A stretch of DNA of 64,000 bases from Daucus carota subsp. sativus. Lineage: Eukaryota; Streptophyta; Magnoliopsida; Apiales; Apiaceae. The notes beneath the pieces are model-generated. The model searched no databases and was not told the origin of the DNA. It worked only from the letters and a program-made list of their open reading frames with translations. Within the stretch, counting starts at the first letter, position 1, and every line of letters starts with the position of its first letter. Made by a program: the position numbers and the translations under genes. Positions 34,207 to 46,002 of the stretch are shown here, in pieces. The stretch is taken from positions 46,401,598 to 46,465,597 of the forward strand of contig NC_030385.2 in the NCBI RefSeq assembly GCF_001625215.2, in the 5' to 3' direction.

Positions 34207-34968
34207 TCAATTATAGTTTGTGGAATTAATCGAATCCAATTCAGACCTCAATTTCTTCCGCAATTCCACAAGTCTCGATCTCGACTCCTTCCGCCATTCC
34301 TTCCGCAATCCCACAGGTATATCTCGTATTGACTCACAACACATCGACCTTGGCATCTCATCATACGCATACAACAATAGAGCCGTCTCATTTATATAAC
34401 TTTCAACAACACAACCTGTATGTTATCCACGTACACAATATAAAAATTGATTGTCTACGTGTATGAACGGTGTATTCGATTGAGAGTTTAATGGATTGTT
34501 TTTAGTTCATGGATTTTAGTGGATTGTACGTTTTTGTGCGGATTTTTGATAAAATGTCGTAGAGTATAGGATTTAAGCACAATGGTTCAAATCTCATGGG
34601 ATTTCAAAAAAATTGAAATATATTGAAGAATGCCACAAAACCAATCATTTTATGAAATCCAAAAAGATCCATCACCTGATTTTAATAGATTTTAAACCAT
34701 CCTAATTGAATGCTATCGCATTTTAAAGCATAATTTAAAATCACAATTGAATACCACCAGATTTTGTAGCATAATTTAAAATCTCAATTGAATTATACCT
34801 CAAAATTTTAATAGATTTCAAACAATATCGAATACCCCTCAAATTTCATGAATGAAAAAAATACTTTAAAATCTCATTCTAATACACCCCTCTAACATTA
34901 ATATATCTAAAGAGAGACATCTTACCCGATGTAACAATGAGTACGAAGAGCATAAAGGTTTTCTCCAT
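34207..34968 (-). CDS. Putative small secreted peptide, copy 3 (exons 34926-34968, 34207-34415)
   Basis: Exon 1 codes MEKTFMLFVLIVTS. The intron has grown to about 510 bp through a MITE but keeps GT and AG borders. Exon 2 is open to TGA, giving 83 aa. It differs from copy 1 at about seven positions, three or four of them in the leader, and keeps C16, C40-C41, both sequons and the charged helix (LRKEWRKESRSRLVELRKKL). It is the closest relative of copy 1 despite the opposite orientation. Whether the enlarged intron is spliced cleanly is not known. Function is unknown. Confidence 0.68.
34469..34892. mobile_element. MITE inside the intron of peptide copy 3
   Basis: The inverted ends GGTGTATTCGATTGAGAGTT and the complement of GGGTGTATTAGAATGAGATT enclose about 420 bp. 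The two other peptide genes have a short intron without it. A short target duplication of the TAA/TTAA kind is possible but blurred. The family is probably PIF/Harbinger-like; this is not certain. Confidence 0.7.
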
Positions 34969-34984
34969 CTTCACATCCCAATAC

Positions 34985-35976
34985 TGTTTACTCGTTGTTA
35001 TAATGTGCGAAACCCTGTTCTACTCGAGTTAACTTTATACACCGACTCAATTGCTTTTTGATGGCCAACATTTATACTGATTTAAAGATACTAATTATAT
35101 TATTAAATTATTAAATTAATAAATATATGATTAAAATTTTGATTAGGTTTTAATTTATTTTGAGATTTATATATTAATGAGCATAGTATTTATTGAGTTT
35201 TAGGAAAATGATGGTTCTTTAATAATATAACAAATATATATTATTAAAAATTTTCTTAATAATTATAAAATAGTTTTAGCGGCTCTTTACTAATGCATTT
35301 GAAAGTAGGAAAAAAAAATCTTTTCCTACATATTCTTACACGCAAAATTATTGAAAGTCAAAAAAAAATTATATATAATTTAAATGTTATTCAATTCACG
35401 CTCGAAAAGTTGCATTCTTAATAAATTAAAAATTATAACTATGATTATAATTTGATTTGAGTTGTATAACTTGATTTGATAATTCGCTAGAACATCTTTT
35501 CGAGCTCATAATTAAATAAATTTTAAGTTATATTATATATTTATTTTTAATAATATTGTAAATTTTTTAAACATGTAATCTGTATTTTTTTAACTTACAA
35601 AATTCGTTGAAGTAATTAAAATTTAGTTTAAATTTATATACTCGTTATATTATTAAAGAACAATAAGTGTATTTTGAAACTCAATGAAAACTATGATCAC
35701 TGACATGTCAATCTTTGAGTGGAACTCTTTTTCGAAAAATTTAAAGTAGACACATATTTTTTTTTTTTGAAGACACGTATTATTTAAAATTTCTCTATTA
35801 ATTATCTCATTTTGCATGTCTTTTATGTACTGTCTCTATTATCCCAAAATTAATTATTGTTTAAAAGACATACATAAAATCTAACCCAAAGCTAGAAAGT
35901 AATAAATCCAATGCACATATTCATTTTTCTTATATCAAATATTTTATATTATAAACTTTCAAGGATATTATAGATA
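34985..35976. other. Spacer between peptide copy 3 and aspartic protease 2
   Basis: This is AT-rich sequence with no gene, partly colinear with 29640-30850. Confidence 0.45.
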
Positions 35977-37332
35977 TTATAGGATTGGATCATTACAGAA
36001 CTTGTCACCCAAAATGCCCAAAGTCCAACTGTCGAGGTTGAACTCGAAAACATGATACTGTTGGCTCAGCAAACCTAGTACGGTGTATTTCTTGTATCTT
36101 TCTCCAAAACGGGAGCTTCTCTGAAATGATAAACAGTGAAAGTCTGGACTAGCCTCGTGGAGATACACGTTTCGAGTAATTTCCATATTTGCTCCCCCAC
36201 CAACAAAATTGATAGTAAGAGTAGGATAAGATGATTCATCACCATCCAACTTTCCATCGTAGCATAATATGGACTTGATATTATATATTTCCGGCACGTA
36301 AGTCTTGTTCTTCGATTTCATCAGTTTAATCACCGCATCTTCAACAGCATCATATGCTATGTCTGGCAAAAAAGAATATATCGCTCCCGTGTCGATGGAC
36401 ACTCCAGACTTAACACCTGGAATGGCCTTGAATACGGATGGATCGATTGCCAGACACACATTACCCAGACAAATTGATTGAATTTCTATAATGTACTGCC
36501 AATAACCCTGATTTATTGGTGTTGTTGGAAGATCTCCGGTGTAATCATCCGCCTCTCCAAAATGAATGTAGCCTTCAGATCCATCTGCGCTACTAAGATT
36601 TGAGACACAGTAACTGAACATTTTTGGTCCAGGTAGCTGATTGACCAGGGAAATGCTTTGGGTTCCTAGTCCCAAGATTCCATAGAAATTTGCGTCTTTA
36701 GTTGCCACATTACCATTTCCTATTTTGCCGAGAGAACCAAATACGACATTGTCTACAAAAGAATGACTTTTAGGTTCTGCATAGTTTACAAACCCAAACT
36801 GATCGTAGCCTATGTTTCCAGTTGAGTTAGTCCCGTCGCCATACCAAACCGTATACCCACACTGATTAATTTTTTGCCCAAGACACTTAAAAGTATTATT
36901 CCAGGTGCATATAGGATCCACACAGCTCATCTGCCTAAATGTATAAGATTCTGAGGGGACATAATCGTCTCGTCTTAGAGGATCAGTACCTCCACGAACC
37001 CATATGAGAGAGCTGCCGGTGTCCACCTCCAGATATTGTTGAACAGGTGGATTTCCGATCGTCAGGTTGACAAAATATAAACACCGATTGAATCGTATCA
37101 TTGGAGTTTCTAAACTGAATTCTTCTTGATCATCTAGTGTAGCAAACTCCATTTCAAGTTGCTTCAAATTTATTTCCACAAGCTGCTGGAACGTCTCATT
37201 GGAATTCTCGGGCAAAGAAAGTCTGTGTATCAGTGGTAGTTTAACACCTGTTAGAGTTTGAGTTAAACTGACAGGGCTTGAAATATATAACAAGAGAATG
37301 ACCAAGAAAGAGCTTAAGAAAGATGAAGCCAT
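35977..37332 (-). CDS. Nepenthesin-like aspartic protease 2 (family A1), 451 aa
   Basis: This is the tandem paralogue of the gene at 30853-32208, with equal length, the same leader and the same intronless structure. Both catalytic motifs are kept (DTGSS about 104-108, IDTGA about 313-317), and the flap region is YGDGTNSTG. Differences cluster around the first active-site loop (RFNRCLYFVNLT, RGGTDPLRRDD) and the Cys-rich insert (CVDPICTWNNTFKCLG), regions that line or border the substrate cleft, so substrate preference may have shifted (inference). The gene is open throughout. Confidence 0.92.
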   Translation of the reverse strand: MASSFLSSFLVILLLYISSPVSLTQTLTGVKLPLIHRLSLPENSNETFQQLVEINLKQLEMEFATLDDQEEFSLETPMIRFNRCLYFVNLTIGNPPVQQYLEVDTGSSLIWVRGGTDPLRRDDYVPSESYTFRQMSCVDPICTWNNTFKCLGQKINQCGYTVWYGDGTNSTGNIGYDQFGFVNYAEPKSHSFVDNVVFGSLGKIGNGNVATKDANFYGILGLGTQSISLVNQLPGPKMFSYCVSNLSSADGSEGYIHFGEADDYTGDLPTTPINQGYWQYIIEIQSICLGNVCLAIDPSVFKAIPGVKSGVSIDTGAIYSFLPDIAYDAVEDAVIKLMKSKNKTYVPEIYNIKSILCYDGKLDGDESSYPTLTINFVGGGANMEITRNVYLHEASPDFHCLSFQRSSRFGERYKKYTVLGLLSQQYHVFEFNLDSWTLGILGDKFCNDPIL

Positions 37333-37595
37333 TGCTGCTTTGATTTGGTTTTCTTATAAGTCTGATTCTACTTAGATTCCTTTATATACCACCACCTTAC
37401 TGTGGATACTATTAATTGTTTGCAGCTTTTGCACGTCATGCCAGAGCATTGGATGGGGATATAGACTCGTACATTTAACTCATTTTCTATCTTTGCTACC
37501 TTATTGATGTACAAAGCATAGGATAATATACAAAGCATAATTGTACGTGTACCATCATATACCTATTTTACTTATTTTCCATCTTCCCTATTATT

Positions 37596-38083
37596 TTTTT
37601 TTTTTGAAAAAGGAAAATAATTCAATAATGAAAAGCCATACGGCATAATCGAAATTGAACAAACGCAGAATCATATCGCCGTTGAATCCTTCCTTCTTCG
37701 GTAGGCAACCAAGCGATTTTTTGAAGAGATATATATATATGCTGTAATCCTCTCAATATTGTTTTGAGCAATCGACCATAAATGCATCACCATACAAACC
37801 TTTATCATTGAATCAGCATCATGAAAATCCCGCAGATCTGTAATCCCGGACATGATGAACACACAAAACCCAAACAAAAATCAAACTCTCACAGAAGGAG
37901 AGACCAAACAAAACCCAAATAAATTGGGAACTTATTGAAGAAAACAAGAGATTAATTAATAGTAAGAAAAGAAGACAATATTGGGGCTTTCCACCGGTGA
38001 AATCCGATGGAAGCCCCTCAGATAAAAGAGACGACGGCTACTTCAAGGTGAGAGAAATTTAGGGTTTTGTGAGAACAGAGTTT
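37596..38083 (-). mobile_element. Polyadenylated retroposon, copy 2, inserted in unit B
   Basis: On the minus strand it runs from 'cacaaaaccctaaattt' to a poly(A) tail (plus-strand T run at about 37596-37605). It is flanked by TATTATT on both sides (37589-37595 and 38084-38090), and unit A shows the empty site near 32730. The sequence matches 17873-18394. A short frame starting MSGITDLRDF is present. Insertion by a LINE-type mechanism is implied by tail and target duplication. Confidence 0.75.
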
Positions 38084-38510
38084 TATTATTAATGTTCTTT
38101 TTTTTAATCATCTCCTCCCTTCCTCATTTTTATCTTCTATTTAAATATTTATCATATCATAAGTGAGATCTTATAAAAAATCATATTATTTTAAAGTAAT
38201 AATCTTTCTGTGCTATTTTTACGAGGTATAAAATTAAATTTAGCATTCATGTTATCTTTTCTAAATTAATGTTTATATTATTTTGTCATTTGAGTTATTT
38301 ATGATATTTTTCACAAATTTAAACATGTTGCACGTCTTAGAAAAATTCAAAAAATTGTGCATACGTGTTTTAACATTTAATTATTACATGCCTGAGACTG
38401 AACTATTGTGTACGCTTGAATCTTTTTTATTCTTTCTGCTAAATGTGTCCGTTAAACTATCTGTTTTTAGACAATGCCAGCATGCATAAATTTCTGTCAC
38501 TTTTAACTCC

Positions 38511-39298
38511 CTATTTATACGTATTAATTAATTAATTAATTAATGTTTATTAATGTGTATAGAGTTGCAAGAATTAAAATCCCGTAGATTGCCTGTTATT
38601 GCTTCTATTATTTAGACTAGGATGTTGATACCTGTCATATTCATAGTAGTTAGTTTTACAATACAATCCATGTTTAGAAGATAAGAAAGTATCACGTTCA
38701 TAGCAGTTAGTTTTACGATACAATGCCTATTTAGAAGATAAAAAAGTTTGTTTATGTAAAAGGTTAGAAGCATTTGAAAAAAAAATGTTATCTTTTTCAA
38801 CTTCTAAACAGTTTAATTAGTTGATTCACTTTTCACTTTTGATCAAATTCTTTACCTTTAATAGTAAACAATTTTTTTTTTAGTTTAACCAAACGGCCAC
38901 ATACTCTAACTAACTTGTAATTCATGCAAGGCACAGAATAGTTCATTATTTTTTTACATTTTTAAAATGTTATAATTCTATTAAATTAATAATTATAATA
39001 CTTTTTTCAAAAAAAACTAATTATAATACTAATATGAAAAATACCAATTGAATTTAATTAAAAAGGTAATTGATTAGTTAATATTATTTTAATATTTTAG
39101 TAAATAGGCTCGCCCCTGTTGTTTTTCAAAAATGATGCTTGTTAGTCTAAGGACGTGATTTTCTAGTCATCGATAAAGATTTGTTCTATGTAATTCTGAA
39201 GTGTACTCATCTTGTACTTAAATAAGAAAACCCATTGTTTTTTTGTTAGTTTGAGATTTTTCTTGGCTCTACTTTGCCTACATTGTTTGTTGTTTCCA
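38511..39298. other. AT-rich stretch with a (TTAA)n run and a 58-bp tandem repeat
   Basis: A short ATTA repeat lies at about 38522-38543. From about 38640 a unit of about 58 bp ('ttcatag(t/c)agttagttttac(a/g)atacaat ... atttagaagata') is repeated twice. No gene is supported. Confidence 0.45.
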
Positions 39299-41296
39299 CT
39301 AGGGGTGAGCATCGGTCGGTTTGGACGGTTTTGAGGGTCCAAACCGAACCACACCATAATTATCGGTTTTCCAAAACTTCAATCCGAAACCAAACCGTTA
39401 AGTAAAAAAACCAAACTGATCCGTTTAAAACGGTTTGGTTTGGTTTGGTTTGGTTTCGGTTAAAACTGTTCTTTATCGACATAACAAATTTAACAACAAA
39501 ATTAAACTTGAAATTGCAAAACAAGAATTGAAAGTTTCAAATATATTATGAATTTTGTATATTAGATTTTAATTATATTTTTAAAAAGATATTAAATTAT
39601 AAGAGCTTGTAAAATATAAGGAGAGAGAGAAAGATGATAAAAATGTAATTCTTATATATTTATTGAGTGATTGACACTTTGCACCCCTTATGTTTAGGCG
39701 CTTTTTCGATTTGGTCTTAAACATTTTTTTTTGGCAGTATGCACCCTAAAGTTTGAAAAGCGCTTTGCTTTGCACCCTTTTGACCAGTCTCCGTTAATTG
39801 ACCGTTAAAGTTAACAGATTTCAGGTTTTCACTTTGCACCCCGCAATTTTAATTTTTTTTCATGAGTATTTTGAATATTTTTTTTTCAAAAAAAAAAAAA
39901 TATTGCTTTTGGCCATAAAAATACTTATGAAACTTGCAAATTTCTGATAAGGAAGATTGCAAAGATCATAGGTGTTTTCTTGGCATTTCATTCAAAGAAT
40001 TTAATATCTATGGACTAGTATATTTAGTACGGATCTAAAGAGAAATACAGAAGCAAATGATACATTTGTAGCAAAACTTATAAATATATGTGTGTTTTCA
40101 AATTCTTCACCTTACGCCTTAGGGACAAAACACCATGAGCTAAACATGTATGTCCATATCTTCCCAACAAAGATCACCATCAAATTCATCGTACACATCA
40201 GGGCAATCCAAGCGTCCGAGTTTTGCTCTTGATGAAGCTTTGGAATGTTGCACAAGTTTGGAGCACTCCGAATTAAAAAAAAAAAAGCAAACAAGAAATC
40301 TATGATAAATCAAAGATATTTAGAGTATCTAGGTAAGATAGTGGCTTAGAAAGTCTACACGGAGAACCTCCTACAGCAAAGTAGTGAAGGAAAGTTTGAA
40401 ACAAAGAGGCCAAATAATTAGACATTGATGAGTAATGTTAAGCTGAAGCAGGCAACATAAAAAAAAAAATTAAAATTTTACCTTTAGAGAATACCTTGCC
40501 AGAGAGACCATCTTAATTTTATGAACCCCACCAAGAACCTTGGCCACATTGGATGTTTTTGCCTGCGTGACTGGTTTTCCTGGCAGCATGAAAGAATATT
40601 CTGAAAGATTTTCTAACCCAGCTAGAGAATGGTGACTGAAATGCAAGAAAACATGTATGATCTTTGCAATCTTCCTTATCAGAAATTTGCAAGTTCCGTA
40701 AGTATTTTTATGGCCAAAAGCAATATTTTCTTTTTTTGAAAAAAAATATTTAAAAATACTCATGAAAAAAAATTAAAATTGTGGGGTGCAAAGTGAAAAC
40801 CTGAAATCTGTTAACTTTAACGGTTAATTAACGGAGATTGGTCAAAGGGGTGCAAAGCGAAGCGCTTTTCAAACTTTAAGGTGCATACTGCCAAAAAAAA
40901 TTGTTTGAGACCAAATCGAAAAAGCGCTTAAACATAAGGGTGCAAAGTGTCAATCACTCATATTTATTTATAAAAAACAAAAAGATAATACATACAAATT
41001 AGTATATCAATATTCTTTAAAAAATATGATAATAGTTTTATATGTTTTATTTTTCACATATTTTGTAGAATAATTTTATTATCAATTTATTATTCACACA
41101 TGTATATTATTATTTTAATATATATATTCGGTTCGGTTTGGTTATATCGGTCGGTTTGGAGGTAAAAACCGAAACCAAACCGAAAAAATTCGGTTTTTAA
41201 ATTTCAAACCGTAACCAAACCAAACCGTAAAAATCGGTTTGGACGGTTTGGATCGGCCGGTTTAGGTCGGTTTGGAGAATTCTTGCTCACCCCTAG
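39299..41296. mobile_element. hAT-like element ('CTAGGGGTGAGCA' ends) hosting a nested Mutator-type element
   Basis: The ends CTAGGGGTGAGCA and the complement of CTAGGGGTGAGCA are inverted. Both subterminal zones are packed with 'ggtttgg'/'ccaaacc' motifs in mirror orientation. Without the nested element (39665-40959) it would be about 700 bp and AT-rich inside. No clear target duplication is seen at the flanks, so the superfamily is a judgement from the ends. Confidence 0.6.
39665..40959. mobile_element. Mutator-type element with long terminal repeats; possible Pack-MULE
   Basis: The termini GAGTGATTGACACTTTGCAC are inverted and extend about 330 bp on each side (left to about 40000, right from about 40625). 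It is flanked by perfect 9-bp repeats ATATTTATT (39656-39664 and 40960-40968). The centre, about 40080-40600, carries minus-strand segments that read like captured exons (for example AWIALMCTMNLMVIFVGK and SEYSFMLPGKPVTQAK) and no transposase. I cannot name the donor gene. It is related to the short element at 5745-6133. Confidence 0.88.
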
Positions 41297-42406
41297 TTTA
41301 TTCCACCAAGACTGACACTACAAGAAATCCCGGAATTACCAACAAAATTTCCTACCAACTGATTTTAGTGCTTCAAGTATTTGATACTAAATCTCTCTGT
41401 ATCACACTAATACTAATTCTCTGATTGATTGTTTTTTGTAGATTTACTCTTGTCTTAAAGATGAGTACACGAACACACACCTTAAAGAGGATGACGGGCG
41501 TATGCGAATCGAAGTAATCAGTGGATTGTAAGTAAATTCGTTATTTGTGGATGCTGGCAAACTGCTCTTGCCTTGCACATGTTCTTTCTTTTTTGCTATT
41601 TATCACGTTCTCTTAAGTGTTAAAGATATAATACCATCGTGACAAGCTCTCCTTGTAACACCTTAACGTTTAATAGAGTCGAGAGCCGATAACTTAATAT
41701 TATTTATGTTCATCATGCTATTGTAAAATAAGGTGACATGGGTATATTGTGATTTGTTAATTTGGTGCAGGAAAGGTATGCAATGCATAGTTTTGGAAAG
41801 ATTAGAGAGCTTGAGATACACTGGGGGAGGGTCAGTGTATCCAATTCTTGCTCATAATCTATATACTCTTTGTATATGCTATCACCAACTGTAGTGGGCA
41901 TACTTGTAATGTAGAGTTTGCTAAACAAGTAACAAGTTCTTTTGGATTTGATGGCCCCTTTTTATCTAAAAATCGAGAAGAATTGCTTCAGAATTTTGAT
42001 TAAACTGTGCAAGAATTTAGATTTGCTTCCCCTTGTTATGTAGCATTTTATGTCAACAATAATAGCTAGGTGCATTCAAACACTTTTTATTCATCATCAC
42101 TAGTTGACCAATTTTGTATTTTAATAATTTGAATTCACAAGAAACCTTACAAGGTTTTGGTGGATTATATGAAGATGCATCTTCTAAAGAGAAATGAAAT
42201 CTTATGCCTTCCATTCTATATTCATAAAATCTTATGTTTTAAGACGGTTGTATGCAGGTCAAAAGATATATGGCTTGACAAGAACAAGCAGCCAGATATT
42301 TCATTCACGTAAGATCATTTGCTCTGCCACTTTTTAATAGTCTGAACCTGATACACATTGCTTAGAGTTTGCAAAAGCTAATAAAATCCAGTTCTAATAG
42401 ACTTAG

Positions 42407-42407
<1 letters not shown>

Positions 42408-42478
<71 letters not shown>
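42408..42478. repeat. (TA)n microsatellite inside the CACTA element
   Basis: This is an almost pure TA run of about 70 bp, with one 'tgta' interruption, just before the coiled-coil exon. Confidence 0.9.
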
Positions 42479-42484
42479 CCTCAG

Positions 42485-42661
42485 GTTAGAGCCTTTAACA
42501 ATGAAGAATACCAACAAATGCAAGTTGAGTTACAAGACATGAAGAATCAGGTGAAGCAATTAGAAGAGATGAGAGATCAGAAATTAGAAGAGATGAGAAA
42601 GCAAATGGAAGAGACGAAGAGCCAACTTGCTATGGTATTTAATAATCGGAATGAAAATTAG
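42485..42661 (+). pseudogene. Coiled-coil exon of a CACTA-encoded protein (relic)
   Basis: After an AG (tatcctcag) the frame reads about 58 residues to TAG, a heptad-like helix (YQQMQVELQDMKNQ, QLEEMRDQKLEEMRKQ). This type of C-terminal coiled coil is typical of the accessory (TNPA/Transposase_24-like) proteins of plant CACTA elements. Upstream pieces near 41442-41530 (CLKDEYTNTHLKEDDGRMR) and 42257-42310 (DIWLDKNKQPDISF) fit the same kind of protein, but the gene is not whole. Confidence 0.55.
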
Positions 42662-43399
42662 ATATTGTGTACGAGACAAGCTAGCTTTTTATATGTTATG
42701 TATGAAGTATGTATGATTTATGAATTATAAACCTTGTACGTATGGATGTTGCTTTTGATTTTAATTTATGACTTCTTTTATTCAAATGAAGCAATTTATT
42801 TTATTAATTGTATAATATAGGGATCAAAAATATTTAAATGTATCAATAAAAATAAATACCTATATTTTATAACATTACCAACCGTTTACCAACGGAATTG
42901 AATTATAAATAATTAAAATGTAACCTTTTTTCTGGAGCACAATTTGTAGGCAATCTGTTGGTAAAGTTCTTTATCGACTATATTTAACATCAGATTTTCC
43001 GTTGGGCATTTGGTGCTAGAATTGCCAACCAAATATTCTGTTGGCGGGGTGGTGTTTCTTTTGTTATTTTGCAAAACAGAGGTCTGTTACTAGATTGTTA
43101 CTACTCGGTTGCTAAACTTAGCAACGGACACCTAATTCGGTTGGCGAGGTGCTTCCCAACAACGTATACTCTAACGGTCCAGTTCGGTGGGCATTCCGTT
43201 AGGAATCTCTTTTACCAACAAATTTTCTTGATTTGCCAACAAAATATTTCGTTGGGAACAAAGAAATTTCTTGTAGTGGGAGCTCATCACAAATGATAAT
43301 TTAAATTGTTCTAAGATTGGTAATCGCAGAAATAACATTATTGTTTCTTATGTTTTGCTTTTTTGATCTTACATAATTAAATAAAGTTTGAATTATTTG

Positions 43400-43690
43400 C
43401 TAGAAGATGAGTCAAGTAGAACTGGAAAGTTGTATAGTACATGTCGAGATTAGATTCATGTATGAATTCTCGTCTGTTTCTTCACAAAACTCCGGAGACT
43501 TCAGCTTTAAAGTCCACAATTCCCGCTCTCCGGACCATGCCGAGATACGTAGGTCCAATGACATGCATTTCTTGGACTTTCAAGGCTAGACTGAGACAGT
43601 GCGACATCTCAGTAAGTGGAAGCAAATGATCGTCAACCCTTTGACCTTGTAGATATTCAGACAGCCTAATTCATACAGGCCATATGTTCT
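43400..43690 (+). repeat. Module X, diverged copy upstream of RLP4
   Basis: The copy shares 'gagtcaagtagaactgg', 'gtcgagattagattcatg', 'gatacgtaggtccaatgacatgca' and 'agacagtgcgacatctcagtaagtggaagcaaatgatc' with the tract before RLP3. An open frame (MSQVELESCIVHVE...) exists in this copy only. Confidence 0.5.
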
Positions 43691-43863
43691 TCGAGTTTAT
43701 ATATAGAAGATTCTGAAATTTTAAGATTTTGTAATATATTAAAACTTAACTTTGATTATTAGTCCGCACAAGGAGGGCTTACCATCATTATATTCGTATT
43801 TTCACACATATGCCTTTTAGATATTTCTCGTGCTTCAAAGGAGACTGAAAGGTTCCCGTTGTG

Positions 43864-43871
43864 TATAAATA
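43864..43871 (+). promoter_or_regulatory. TATA box of RLP4
   Basis: TATAAATA lies about 62 bp before the ATG at 43933, as in the other RLPs, so the promoter is preserved although the gene is split. Confidence 0.55.
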
Positions 43872-43982
43872 ATGGTACAGAGTATATTATAAATCACCAT
43901 TGAGTTAGCACAAAGCTACTTGATTATCTGCCATGGCAGTTTCGCATTGCTCTAAACTCTTACTACTCTGTTTTCTTATAAA

Positions 43983-44514
43983 CAAGGGCGGAGCCAGAAA
44001 TTATTTTTCACCTAGGCTAGTTTTCGAAAAAAAAAAAATTACTCGATTCCGTAAGCTAGTATACTATCATAGTAATTAAAACTTATCTCACAACATAATC
44101 ATAAAAAATTTAAAAAATAGTATTCATAACTACCCAGTCAAAAAATTTAAAAGTACGTGTCAAAAGTTAAAACGTAAAATAATGAAAAACAGAGTGAGCA
44201 TATCCTAACGAAAACAGAGGAAAAAAGTTTGAATATATTATAAACTATAAAACCTAAATTGTAAGAAGAAATTTGAATTGACCTTGTTGCTGCTTCTTTT
44301 CCTATCCTTGAAAACCTAGTTGAGGGCTCGATTGTACCTTTCATTTTCAGTTTTCATCCTACCGGAGCGTTTTACAGAAAAAATTATATAGGCTGGGCCA
44401 AATTATCCTGGACTGACCTTAAAATATTTGGGCTGGGTAATATAAAAATTTGGGGATTATTTTTTTTGCCATGGGCTGGAGCCCACCACAGCCTTGGCTG
44501 TGGCTCCGCCCCTG
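43983..44514. mobile_element. hAT-type element, 532 bp, in the signal-peptide codons of RLP4
   Basis: The ends CAAGGGCGGAGCCAG and the complement of CAGGGGCGGAGCCACAG are inverted, with perfect 8-bp flanks CTTATAAA (43975-43982 and 44515-44522). There is no transposase. It brings an in-frame ATG (44494) that opens a frame into the RLP, but the resulting leader would lack a normal signal peptide. Confidence 0.93.
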
Positions 44515-45756
44515 CTTATAAACTCTCTTCATGTCATTACTATGTCCTATACTATTACTACTATGTCGTGCCACGATCACGAGAGAGATGCTCTTTTACA
44601 ACTAGAGCGAAGCCTTTTCACTTCTTCTAATTCGTCTGCTTACTTGAAGACTGCATTTTGGAAGGCCGGAGGAAATAGCAGTAACGATTGCTGCTCGTGG
44701 GACGGGGTTGAGTGTGATGATACTAATGGTTACGTTATTGGTCTCGACCTCAGTAGCAGTCTAATAACTGCTGCAATTCACTCCAACAGCACCCTGTTTA
44801 GCCTTGTTCACCTTCAGAGCCTAAACCTTGCAGGAAATAATTTCATGAACTCTTCAATCCCACCCGAGATCTCCCGTCTTTCAAGGTTGTCCTTTTTAAA
44901 CCTCTCACACTCTTCATTTTACGGCCAAATTCCACTCGAGTTGTCAGGAATGTCGAAATTGACTTCCCTTGATGTGTCCAAGAACTATTTGTTTGGAGAC
45001 TTTCCGATTCCCATTTTCAATCTCCCAGGCCTGCTTGTTCTTAATGTGAGTCGCAATCAAAATCTCAGTGGTTACCTACCAGAGTTCAACAAAACAAGCC
45101 CCTTGAGGGAACTAGATGTTGGTTTGACAGAATTTTCTGGTATCATACCGGCCTCAATCGGATATCTGCAGTCAGTGACTAGGTTGCGGCTAAGAGATTG
45201 CCATTTTTATGGATCGATTCCGGCCTCTATTGGTAACCTGACCCAACTGGATTACTTATCACTTGCATCCAACATGTTTAATAGTAACTCAGCTGATCTT
45301 TCTTGGCTTCAGAAGCTAACTAAACTCACTGTGTTAAACCTTCAGGATACTAATCTACATGGTAAAATCCCATTTTGGCTGATGAACATGACCCAATTGA
45401 TTAAATTGGATTTGAGTCTTAATGAACTAACAGGTCAGATTCCTCGCTCATTTTCTCAACTCAAGAACCTGGAATATCTATCTCTTTCGAAAAACAACTT
45501 CACTGGTACAGTGGAGGCTGACATTTTTTTCGGTTCTAGAAACCTTACAATTCTTAGTCTATCCGGGTGCAAGATAACGTTAAATTCCCCCCTTCAGAAT
45601 AACATCATTCTTCCACAGCTTGAAGTTTTACAATTGACTTTCTGTAACTTGACAGAGTTTCCATACTTTCTGCAGTTCCAGAGAAACTTAAGGTTACTTC
45701 AACTGAATGGTAACAATATTCACGGTAACATACCACACTGGATCTGGAATGCAAGT

Positions 45757-45995
45757 TGTTAAACTATGCGGAATCAAGTAAAACGCCATTGAAACACAAG
45801 CTTGCTTTTGTATTCACTACTGTAACTAACTAATAGAGAGAACATGTTTTTCTTTCTTTACAAGACAACTGAATGAATAGAAACAGTACTAGAGCTAGCT
45901 ACTTATAGACAACACCACACCATGAGTTACTGTAACTAACTTTAGCTGACGTGGAAATAGAAAACAGAAAATAGAAAATAACACTATTTCCAATA
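45757..45995 (-). repeat. 3' LTR of the RLP4 copia element
   Basis: The 239-bp LTR begins TGTTAAACTATGCGG and ends TTTCCAATA on the plus strand. I find no difference from 50571-50809. Confidence 0.93.
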
Positions 45996-46002
45996 GCCGC
46001 CC

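Larger units (their letters stand above)
33190..38510 (-). repeat. Tandem segmental duplication, unit B
   Basis: This is a direct repeat of unit A with the same gene order. It is longer because of a MITE in the peptide-gene intron (34469-34892) and a retroposon (37596-38083). The join to unit A lies near 33140-33200 ('gcatgcaa(aa)ctaaataat' repeated on either side). Confidence 0.85.
41316..43278. mobile_element. CACTA (En/Spm) element, non-autonomous, about 1.96 kb
   Basis: The terminal inverted repeats CACTACAAGAAAT and ATTTCTTGTAGTG are exact over 13 bp. Subterminal motifs around 'ttaccaac', 'ccgttgg' and 'ttggt(a/g)' recur near both ends, more densely on the right. The 3-bp flanks (TGA and GGA) differ at one position. 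A decayed gene lies inside (42485-42661 plus exon-like pieces near 41440-41530 and 42255-42310). No DDE transposase is present. Confidence 0.9.

Noticed and set aside
41313-43281. Exact 3-bp target duplication for the CACTA element
   Set aside because: The flanks read TGA and GGA. One mismatch means the duplication cannot be claimed, although the 13-bp inverted ends are exact.
43407-43629. Two overlapping open frames upstream of RLP4
   Set aside because: They fall in module X, and the frames are not kept in the module copies before RLP2 and RLP3.
44494-44530. ATG inside the hAT element as a new start for RLP4
   Set aside because: It opens a frame into the receptor but provides no usable signal peptide, and the gene is also split downstream.
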